Source: Ancylothrix sp. D3o
GTDB taxonomy: Bacteria > Cyanobacteriota > Cyanobacteriia > Cyanobacteriales > Oscillatoriaceae
Reading direction: 5' to 3'
Assembly: GCF_025370775.1 (NCBI RefSeq)
Contig: NZ_JAMXEX010000012.1
Coordinates: 1 to 61,249 of the forward strand
Length of the DNA stretch: 61,249 nucleotides
Notes under the pieces: generated by a model
What the model saw: only the letters and a program-made list of their open reading frames with translations
What the model was told of the DNA's origin: nothing
Database searches by the model: none
Made by a program: the position numbers and the translations under genes
Part shown: one piece after another, positions 54,202 through 61,249 of the stretch
Layout of the letters: each line of letters begins with the position of its first letter
Numbering within the stretch: position 1 is the stretch's first letter

Positions 54202-56717
54202 GATAAACAATATCTTTGCCACAAATTTCTATAGGTTTCTTCGAGAGTTTGGGTATGGGATACAGCATCACACAAGGGCGATGATGCTACTCTTTCTCGC
54301 ATCTGTGATCTTAATTCAGAAAGCTTGTTTAAATCCCCTGCTAAATTCACGGCTTTGCTTACATATTCTTCTTTTGTTGTTGCAATTAATTCCGACATTC
54401 CTACAGTAGAAAGCAGGCTGACTCCCACCCGGCTTGCATGGGTATTTCCGGCTAATGAAATAACAGGAACTCCCATCCATAATGCCTCACAAGTTGTAGT
54501 GGTGCCGTGATAAGGAAACGGATCAAGAGCAATATCAATGTTGCCGTAAAATGCTAGGTGGTGGCTGCTGTCAGGAATTAAACCTATTAACTTTACTTGA
54601 TTGCTTTTTATACCATTTTCTGCAAACATTTTCAAGTATCTTTCGCGGGTTTTTTCATCATCAAACCAGCGAATTTTGAGGATAATTCGAGAGTTGGGCA
54701 CGCTGTGGAGAATTTGCGACCAAAGGGCAATTACTTCTGGGGTAATTTTGGGTAAATTGTTGAAAGATCCGAAGGTTACACGGTTGATAGTTTTGGCCGG
54801 TAATTCACTTATTTGGGGGGCGTTTGGTGCCGGCTTGTAACAGAGAAAACAACGGGGTAAACGTATTAATTCTTCGCTGTAATAAGCATCGGTTAAACCG
54901 GCTGGATCTGCCCAATTATCAGTAAGGCGATAATCTATTCTGTTAGTGCCGGTGGTGTTGGGATATCCCAGATAAGTTAGTTGCACCGGCGCCGGTTTGT
55001 GGAGGAATGTTAGGAGGCGGTGGTTGCCGGTGTGGCCGGCTAAATCGATTAAAATATCTATACCATCTTTTTGTATTTTTTCAGCTAAATCATCATCATA
55101 GATTTGAGAAATATCACACCAATGATCAGTTAAACTTCTCAGGCGATCTGTAACTGCATCAGGGAGGGAAACATTGGCGTAACCAAAAACTTCAAATTCT
55201 TGTTTATTGTGGTGTTGTAAAACCGGCTCAATAAAATAGGCAACCGAATGCTGGCGGAAGTCTGGGGAAACGTAACCAATGCGTAATTTTCGGTTAGGAT
55301 CTCGGAGATTGGGATAAGTTTTTGGGGGGGTTATATTGGCGGCAAAATCTTCTCCCCATTGCCGGTGTGCGTTGGCTATAAATTCTGGCGTGTTGGCTGA
55401 ATCGTAATTTAAAGAATACAAGAAATTAGAGTGTCCAACGTAATAATTAGGCTCAAGTTTTAGGACTTCGCGGAAACATTCACCGGCTTCTTGTACACAA
55501 CCTTTGTTATTTAAAGCGTAGCCTTTGTTAACCCAAGCTGCTACTAATTCGGGCTTAATTTTTAGGGCTTCATCACAGGCGGTAATGGCTTCGCTTAATT
55601 GGCTAACTTGACTGAGGGCGTAGCCTAAATTATTATAGGCGACGGCGAGTTTAGAGTCTAGTTGGATGGCTTGACGCAAAGCAGGAATAGAATCATTATA
55701 CCGGCCCATTTCATTATAAATTGAACCGAGATAATAATAGGGGAGAGCGTTTTGGCTGTGCCGGTTTATTGAGGTTTCTAAAAAGCTGATGGCTTCTTCA
55801 TATTTCCGCTGAATTTGCCATAAGGTGATAAGGGCTTCTAAGGCTTCTTTATCCTCGTTTTCGAGTTGTAAGCAATAGAGGTAATGGCTTGCGGCTGTGC
55901 TGTATTCTTTTCTTTTTTGTAAGAGTTTTCCCAGGCTGAAATGGGCAGATTTTGAGGTGGGATTTTGACTGATTATCTGTTTTAAAACTTTCTCGGCTTT
56001 TTCGTTTTCTTCGAGAGTTTCGTAAGTGGAAGCGAGGTTTAATTTGGCTTCGGTAAAATTGGGGTTGAGTTGCAGGCTGGAGTCGTAGGCTTTGATAGCT
56101 TCTGGGTATTGCTGTTTGGCTTTTAAAGCGTTGCCTAAATTATAATAAGCTTCTGCATAATTTGGCTGAATTTCAAGGGCTTTTTTGTGATATGAAATGG
56201 CTTCATCTAGTTGTTCTAAAGCTTTGAGAGTGTTGCCTAAATTGGTGTAGGCGCGGGCAAGATTGGGTTGTAATTGGATTGTGTGCCGATAATATTCTGC
56301 GGCTTCGGTATAGTTTTCTTGTTCTTGCAATAATTTAGCTAAATTAAAATAAGCTGCTGCTAAGTTTGGTGAGAGTTTGATAGCTTGCCGGTAGGCATTT
56401 ATGGCTTCATCAAAATTGCCTTGAGTTTGTAAAGTGTTGCCCAAATTATACCACAATTCGGCACTATCGGAATTAAGTTTTAGGGCTTGGCGGTAACAGT
56501 TTATGGCTTCGGGAATATGGCCTAAATTTTTGTAAACGCTACCGAGATTTATTAAGGCTTCAATGCGGTTGGGTTGAAGATTGAGGACTTGTTGATAGGC
56601 TGTTAAAGCTTGCTCAAATAATTGTTGTTGGTGGTAGCTAACGGCGGTTGCAAATAGTTTGTTAACATCTTGTTTAGGCGGTTGTTTGCCAAAGCCTTTT
56701 TTAGGTGAATTTGCCAT
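54189..56717 (-). CDS. TPR-containing O-GlcNAc transferase-like glycosyltransferase (GT41/SPINDLY)
   Basis: An 842-residue protein. Residues 20-430 are about twelve tetratricopeptide repeats (for example AELWYNLGNTLQTQGNFDEA and AEAYYNLGNALKAKQQYPEA). Residues 445-840 match the SPINDLY/GT41 catalytic half (LRIGYVSPDFRQHSVAYFIEP, DILIDLAGHTGNHRL, YLGYPNTTGTNRIDYRLTD, LDPFPYHGTTTTCEALWMGVPV). Family knowledge: it transfers a sugar from a nucleotide sugar (GlcNAc or fucose in eukaryotes) to proteins, with TPRs choosing the target. The bacterial substrate is unknown. The last residues lie in a palindromic repeat. The gene is convergent with the peroxiredoxin-like gene. Confidence 0.9.
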   Translation of the reverse strand: MANSPKKGFGKQPPKQDVNKLFATAVSYHQQQLFEQALTAYQQVLNLQPNRIEALINLGSVYKNLGHIPEAINCYRQALKLNSDSAELWYNLGNTLQTQGNFDEAINAYRQAIKLSPNLAAAYFNLAKLLQEQENYTEAAEYYRHTIQLQPNLARAYTNLGNTLKALEQLDEAISYHKKALEIQPNYAEAYYNLGNALKAKQQYPEAIKAYDSSLQLNPNFTEAKLNLASTYETLEENEKAEKVLKQIISQNPTSKSAHFSLGKLLQKRKEYSTAASHYLYCLQLENEDKEALEALITLWQIQRKYEEAISFLETSINRHSQNALPYYYLGSIYNEMGRYNDSIPALRQAIQLDSKLAVAYNNLGYALSQVSQLSEAITACDEALKIKPELVAAWVNKGYALNNKGCVQEAGECFREVLKLEPNYYVGHSNFLYSLNYDSANTPEFIANAHRQWGEDFAANITPPKTYPNLRDPNRKLRIGYVSPDFRQHSVAYFIEPVLQHHNKQEFEVFGYANVSLPDAVTDRLRSLTDHWCDISQIYDDDLAEKIQKDGIDILIDLAGHTGNHRLLTFLHKPAPVQLTYLGYPNTTGTNRIDYRLTDNWADPAGLTDAYYSEELIRLPRCFLCYKPAPNAPQISELPAKTINRVTFGSFNNLPKITPEVIALWSQILHSVPNSRIILKIRWFDDEKTRERYLKMFAENGIKSNQVKLIGLIPDSSHHLAFYGNIDIALDPFPYHGTTTTCEALWMGVPVISLAGNTHASRVGVSLLSTVGMSELIATTKEEYVSKAVNLAGDLNKLSELRSQMRERVASSPLCDAVSHTQTLEETYRNLWQRYCLSFPG

Positions 56718-56814
56718 TGTTTTGTCTTGATTTTTTAGGTAAAATAATTAAAATGGAACTTTTTTAGTTGATTTTCTGTTAGGATAACATAAGACAGGGT
56801 GTTTGCCAATTATA

Positions 56815-57633
56815 ATGAAAACAGATCCCTTATTTTACCGGCTTTTTCAGGAACTACCCAGCAGCTTCTTTGAGTTGATAGGAATGCCGGCATCCACAGC
56901 AGAGGCTTATCGTTTTGAATCACCAGAATTAAAACAGACAGCCTTTCGCATAGATGGACTATTTGTGCCGGTAGATCCAGAATCAAAACTGCCGGTGTAT
57001 TTCACTGAAGTGCAATTTTATAAAGACGAAAACACCTACTCAAATTTATTTGCGGAAGTGTTTTTGTATCTCAATAAAAATAACCCCACAGCTTCCTGGC
57101 GTGCAGTAGTTATTTACAAACAGCGGAGTTTTGAACCCAGCAATATAGAACCTTATCAAGAATTGCTGAATTCCCCAAAAGTGACGCGAGTGTATTTAGA
57201 AGAACTGCCAGAAGAAACAACGTCATTGGGAGTGGGAATACTGCAATTAATTGTGATGGCAGAAGCCAAAGCAGCAGCCAGAGCAAAAGAATTGCTAGAA
57301 CAAACAAAACAGGAGGTAAAAGACCAAGCATTCCAGAAAAATGTTTTAGAATTGATCCAAACAATAGTGCTGTACAAATTCCCTACTTTGAGTCGAGAGG
57401 AGTTGGAAGAAATGCTAGGACTTGATGATTTGAAACAAACACGATTTGGTCAAGAAATTCTGGAAGAAGGTAAGCTAGAAGGCAAGCTAGAAGGCAAATT
57501 AGAAGGCAAATTAGAAGGCAAGCTAGAAGGCAAGCTAGAAGTAATTCCAGAGCTACTGGCGCGAGGTTTTAGCGTTGAAGAAATAGCTGCCATACTTAAA
57601 CTAGACATTGAACAAGTAAGGCAGGCCGGTTAA
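56815..57633 (+). CDS. Rpn-family recombination-promoting nuclease / DUF2887 protein
   Basis: A 272-residue protein of the PD-(D/E)XK transposase-like DUF2887/Rpn family (TDPLFYRLFQELPSSFFELI, RIDGLFVPVD with Asp, then YFTEVQFYKDE with Glu, QFY). Cyanobacteria often carry many copies, and their role in recombination or transposition is debated. ATG 56815 (MKTDPLF) is preferred over an upstream TTG at 56803. A 12-base tandem repeat inserts six GKLE units near residue 220. The C-terminus is a helical GFSVEEIAAILKLDIEQVR. Confidence 0.82.
   Translation: MKTDPLFYRLFQELPSSFFELIGMPASTAEAYRFESPELKQTAFRIDGLFVPVDPESKLPVYFTEVQFYKDENTYSNLFAEVFLYLNKNNPTASWRAVVIYKQRSFEPSNIEPYQELLNSPKVTRVYLEELPEETTSLGVGILQLIVMAEAKAAARAKELLEQTKQEVKDQAFQKNVLELIQTIVLYKFPTLSREELEEMLGLDDLKQTRFGQEILEEGKLEGKLEGKLEGKLEGKLEGKLEVIPELLARGFSVEEIAAILKLDIEQVRQAG
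57469..57540 (+). repeat. In-frame 12-base tandem repeat, six copies
   Basis: GGCAAGCTAGAA and GGCAAATTAGAA variants, six contiguous units, encoding repeated Gly-Lys-Leu-Glu within the Rpn-family gene. Copy number probably varies between strains by slippage. Confidence 0.95.
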
Positions 57634-57689
57634 CAAATTAGCTCGATGCTCAGTCCACCGAAACCTTGACGCGGTGGACATATATCGGC

Positions 57690-60600
57690 CTACGAAATAG
57701 TTGTTGTAATGCCGGCACTAATTAACAACTCACCCCCCGCTGTATTATTGTAGGCGTTGTAACTGTTTGCTCCGATAATAACAGTACCGGCAGGTGTCCA
57801 ACCTTGACCGGCTGACGTAACAGAATTTCCGGCAATACCATCAATAATTAAGCGATTTGTGGTGTCGGATAAATCCAAAACATCGAGCCGGTTGAAACTC
57901 AAAGAATTGCCATTTCCATTGAGGTTAATATACTCAATGCCGGTGATTTTGTTATTGGCAATGGTCGTTAAATTTAAGGCTTGATTGATACCATCCAACC
58001 TTAAAGTATCCGTACCGCTACCGCCGCTAATACGCCCGAAAGTATTATCTGCAATAGAGATAACATCATTACCGGCACCACCATTAAGAACATCCGCACC
58101 GCCACCACCAATTAAGGTATCGTTATCTTGGGCACCAAATAAGCGGTCTACAGCAGCAGTGCCGGTGAATAACTCGGCATTTGTACCGCCAGAGTTGGCA
58201 ACAGAATTTGTGAAATTACCTCCAAATAAAACATAAGACAGACCGGCATTTGTATTAGCACCATAGGCACCAATTAACAAATCATCATAACCATCACCGT
58301 TGACATCCCCCGCCCCACTAACAGACCGGCCCGCCTGATCCGCAGCGGTAGTGCCAGGAATAGCAAAACCTTGGCTGGCGGTTAAAGCATTTAAATTGAC
58401 AGCATCCGTGCCAGTTTTACCATAGACGAGGTAAGCAGCGCCGGTGGTGGTATTGGCATTTCGTGCACCCACAATTAAATCATCCAAACCATCGCCATTA
58501 ACATCCCCCGCATTGCTGACAGAAATACCCGCTTGATCATTTGCAGCGATACCATTAATCACAAAACCATTGGTACCCAGCGTATTCATATTGACGGCAT
58601 TCGTGTTATTTTTGCCAAACACCACATAAGCAGCGCCGGCATTACCATTAGCAGGATAAACACCAGTCACCAAATCATCAAAACCATCACCGTTGACATC
58701 CCCAGCAGCACTCACACCGCTAAAAGCTTGAAGGGCCAAAGTTGGTGCTCCTCCTGGGAAAGGGTTAGGGCTGATACCGCCAATAACAAAACCACTAGGG
58801 TTAGCCCCACCGGTGCCAATTGTATTTAAAGCAAAAACACCATTAATATTTGGCCCGCCAAACACCACATAAGATTGGCCACCGACCGCAGCCGCACCGG
58901 CAACAACGCGAGTTCCCACAATCACATCATCATAACCATCGCCATTGACATCACCAGCATTGCTTACAGAAACACCGGCAAAATTACCAGCACCTATGCC
59001 GGTGACTGCAAAACCTTCAGTATTGCCAACAGTACCAAGATTGCTGGAATTAACGTTTGTATTGCTTGCTTTTCCGTAGACAATAAAAGCTCGCCCTGAT
59101 TGATTATTGCCCCCAACAGTGCTACGCCACGCACCAACAATCACATCATCAATACCATCCCCATTGACATCACCAGCATTGCTTACCGAGTTGCCGGTGC
59201 GATCACCAGCTACTCCGGCAGCAGAAGCCACTGCACCGTTAACTGCAAACCCTTCAGTAGTGGCGGCGGCGGTTAAATTGCTTAAATTTACGGCTGTAGT
59301 GGTAGTTTTTCCATAGACAACAAAACCCGAACCTGAGTTGATAACTCCGTTAGGATCGGCATCCGGCGCCCCAACAATCAAATCATCAAAACCATCATTA
59401 TTTATATCACCGGCTGCACTAACCGACCAACCGGCAAAGGTCGTTCCCCCACCGGCACCCCCATTAAAACCTACGATTTGAAAACCACCGGTTCCTAAAC
59501 TACTGAGAGTGATAGCGGTGTTATCAATTTTGCCAAACACTACATAAGCCCTGCCGGCATTCCCAGCCGTTGGCCCGCCGGCTGCGCTATTGGGTGCACC
59601 AATAATTACATCATCTAACCCATCGCCGTTGACATCACCGGCAGCGCTGACACTGAAACCAGAGCCCCCTGGGTTGCCATTCAACGCAAAACCCCCCGTC
59701 CCACCGGCCACCACACTCAGCGGCAAACTTGTCGGAAGTGCGACATCTGCTTTGATATAACTTTGGTCGTCTTCTGTGGCGATAAAGTTATTTGGCGTTG
59801 AGTCTACATCTGTTTGACCTTGCGCTGTCACCTGTGCAAAATTGCTGATGGTGCCATAAACAGAAACCGTGCCACTAAAGGTAAGAGTAGCACTCGCACC
59901 GGCAGCTAAACTGGGAATTGTCCATAGGCCGTTTGTATAAGTGCCGGTGCTGGCTGTGGCTGTCACCGTTTGTCCAAAAATAGGTAATTTGTCGGTAACT
60001 GTGATACCGGTGGCTGGGCCGGTTCCTGCATTTGTGAGACTTACCGTAAATGTGAGATTGCTTCCAACGGTAGGCGCAGGATTACTTACGGCTTGAGTTA
60101 ACTGTAAGTCAACTGTATTACTTGTGATATTTACCGTTGATGTAGCGGTAGGACTGAGGTTGTTTACAACACCGGCATCATTGACTGCAAAATTAATCGT
60201 CCGCGCTGTTGTATTTGGACTTGCGGCGGTGTTGCGATAGGTGACACTCCGTAGCACTTGCTGATAGTTTGCTAGGGTATCGTTACCACTTAAAGTCAGC
60301 GTTCCATTTAGATAGTTTGCCGTAATATTGGTGCCGGTTGTTGTTGCCGCCAGCAGTTCGTTTGCACCGTCTAGCACGTTTGTAATAGTAACAGTTGCAC
60401 CGGCAAGGTTAGCATTATCAATATCGCTAACAGATAGGTTTGCAGTATCCACAATAGCAACGGCTGCACCCCCAGCAGTAAAGGGAACCGGCCCGAAATT
60501 AATGCCTGCTGTTGCTACACCGTTGAGGTCGAGTGCCGGTGCATCATTTACAGCAGTATTTTGTAGTGTTCGTATAACATTGTTACTATTTGATGTGCCA

Positions 60601-61249
60601 TCATTGACACTAAAATTCAGTGTTCGTAGGGTGGTATTTGGATTTTCTGAGGTGTTTTGATAAGTGATCGAACGCAGTGCTGTTTGATATTGTGCAACTG
60701 TTGCATTTCCTGACAGCGCTAGGGTGCCGGTGGCTGAATTGTAAGTGCCGGTGATCCCATTTTGTGCTGTAAAATTCAGCACATCTTCTGGTTGGAATCC
60801 TGTTATGCTGACTGTTGCGCTACTCAGGTTTGCTGAGTCTACATCTGTAATAGTTATTCCTGAATCTATTGCTATTGCTGCACTATTTTCTGTGTAGGTT
60901 AATGCTGTGGCTGTGGCTGTGAGTGCCGGTGTATCATTTACAGCCGTAATATTTATTGTGCGTGTTGCAGCCACACTATTTGATGTTCCATCATTGACAG
61001 TAAAATTCAGTGTTCGTGCTGTTGTATTTGGGTTTTCACTGTTGTTTTGATAAGTAATAGATTGCAGTGCTGTTTGATATTGTGCAACTGTTGCATTTCC
61101 TGTCAAAGTTAACGTGCCGGTGGCTGGATCATAAGTGCCGGTGATGCCATTTTGTGCTGTAAAATTCAGGATATCTTCTGCTTGGAAATTTGTAATGCTG
61201 ACTGTTGCACCGGCCAAAGAAGCTGAGTCTACATCTGTAACAGTTATTC
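57690..61249 (-). CDS. FG-GAP/cadherin-like/RTX surface protein, runs off the right edge
   Basis: The visible part is about 1185 residues and remains open to base 61249, so the N-terminus lies beyond the window. From the visible N-terminal side: three cadherin-like repeats of about 110 residues (with NFTAQNGITGTY, TLTLTGNATVAQYQTALQSI, TLNFTVNDGTSNS); a DUF11-type domain (NPAPTVGSNLTFTVSLTNAG); about seven FG-GAP propeller repeats (AAGDVNGDGLDDVIIGAPNS and relatives); an RTX-like DTLIGGGGADVLNGGAGND; and a C-terminal tail. Secretion by a type I system is likely. It is a paralogue of the truncated gene at the left end, in opposite orientation. A role in adhesion or the S-layer is inferred. Confidence 0.85.
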   Translation of the reverse strand, partial: ITVTDVDSASLAGATVSITNFQAEDILNFTAQNGITGTYDPATGTLTLTGNATVAQYQTALQSITYQNNSENPNTTARTLNFTVNDGTSNSVAATRTINITAVNDTPALTATATALTYTENSAAIAIDSGITITDVDSANLSSATVSITGFQPEDVLNFTAQNGITGTYNSATGTLALSGNATVAQYQTALRSITYQNTSENPNTTLRTLNFSVNDGTSNSNNVIRTLQNTAVNDAPALDLNGVATAGINFGPVPFTAGGAAVAIVDTANLSVSDIDNANLAGATVTITNVLDGANELLAATTTGTNITANYLNGTLTLSGNDTLANYQQVLRSVTYRNTAASPNTTARTINFAVNDAGVVNNLSPTATSTVNITSNTVDLQLTQAVSNPAPTVGSNLTFTVSLTNAGTGPATGITVTDKLPIFGQTVTATASTGTYTNGLWTIPSLAAGASATLTFSGTVSVYGTISNFAQVTAQGQTDVDSTPNNFIATEDDQSYIKADVALPTSLPLSVVAGGTGGFALNGNPGGSGFSVSAAGDVNGDGLDDVIIGAPNSAAGGPTAGNAGRAYVVFGKIDNTAITLSSLGTGGFQIVGFNGGAGGGTTFAGWSVSAAGDINNDGFDDLIVGAPDADPNGVINSGSGFVVYGKTTTTAVNLSNLTAAATTEGFAVNGAVASAAGVAGDRTGNSVSNAGDVNGDGIDDVIVGAWRSTVGGNNQSGRAFIVYGKASNTNVNSSNLGTVGNTEGFAVTGIGAGNFAGVSVSNAGDVNGDGYDDVIVGTRVVAGAAAVGGQSYVVFGGPNINGVFALNTIGTGGANPSGFVIGGISPNPFPGGAPTLALQAFSGVSAAGDVNGDGFDDLVTGVYPANGNAGAAYVVFGKNNTNAVNMNTLGTNGFVINGIAANDQAGISVSNAGDVNGDGLDDLIVGARNANTTTGAAYLVYGKTGTDAVNLNALTASQGFAIPGTTAADQAGRSVSGAGDVNGDGYDDLLIGAYGANTNAGLSYVLFGGNFTNSVANSGGTNAELFTGTAAVDRLFGAQDNDTLIGGGGADVLNGGAGNDVISIADNTFGRISGGSGTDTLRLDGINQALNLTTIANNKITGIEYINLNGNGNSLSFNRLDVLDLSDTTNRLIIDGIAGNSVTSAGQGWTPAGTVIIGANSYNAYNNTAGGELLISAGITTTIS

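Noticed and set aside
56815-57633. Intact transposase / insertion sequence
   Set aside because: DUF2887/Rpn proteins are transposase-like, but no terminal inverted repeats or target duplications are visible around the gene.

Overview
The window is a piece of a cyanobacterial chromosome. It holds the full beta-carboxysome cluster (ccmK2-K1-L-M-N, then a tandem-domain ccmO), a divergent CO2-uptake operon (ndhF4-ndhD4-cupB type), a CruF-type carotenoid gene and large TPR/GT41, PAS/GAF and FG-GAP proteins. Heptanucleotide repeats, palindromic intergenic elements and Rpn/DUF2887, DUF433 and DUF5615 families suggest a filamentous Oscillatoriales-like genome. The hexamer RCCGGY is strikingly frequent, while the common cyanobacterial HIP1 octamer was not noticed.

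Layout. 1-1.3 kb: 3' part of an FG-GAP/RTX-like surface protein gene with a sharp break in homology near base 77. 1.3-4.0 kb: a candidate small RNA, cruF and a CofE-like protein. 4.3-10.3 kb: housekeeping row with GNAT, ruvX, DUF3727, mltG, a YqeG-type HAD phosphatase and proB. 10.4-12.1 kb: a RodZ-like HTH membrane protein and a small exported protein. 12.3-16.3 kb: defence-like block, with a solitary type IIG restriction-modification enzyme and a DUF433/DUF5615 toxin-antitoxin pair. 16.5-28.3 kb: carbon-concentrating block, with cupB-ndhD4-ndhF4 on minus facing away from ccmK2-K1-L-M-N-O and a CmpR-like LysR regulator on plus. 28.5-32 kb: a 54-residue zinc-ribbon protein, a zinc dehydrogenase, an AmpG-like transporter and an unknown protein. 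32-36.4 kb: a REC-PAS3-GAF histidine kinase whose GAF domain looks like a cyanobacteriochrome, and a PD-(D/E)XK protein. 36.6-41.7 kb: tRNA-Gly(CCC) and an RND efflux pair. 42-46.4 kb: HD phosphohydrolase, AI-2E transporter, OppC-like permease, a compact candidate small RNA and tsaB. 46.4-51.2 kb: an active Ser/Thr kinase, a WD40 lipoprotein and a paralogous pseudokinase. 51.5-57.6 kb: methyltransferase, two peroxiredoxins, a TPR-GT41 glycosyltransferase and an Rpn/DUF2887 protein. 57.7 kb to the edge: a second FG-GAP/RTX-like surface protein, on minus.

How the parts work together. The central block is one physiological unit: the NDH-1/CupB complex hydrates CO2 to bicarbonate, and the Ccm proteins build the shell and Rubisco matrix that use it. 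The LysR protein next door is a candidate carbon-status regulator.

A recurring theme is that repeats define gene ends. Heptamer arrays supply the start codon or alternative starts of proB, the AI-2E gene, ruvX and the RND pump gene. Palindromic repeats supply the last codons and stop of ndhD4 and of the GT41 gene. No rRNA, CRISPR array, prophage or intact transposase was seen.
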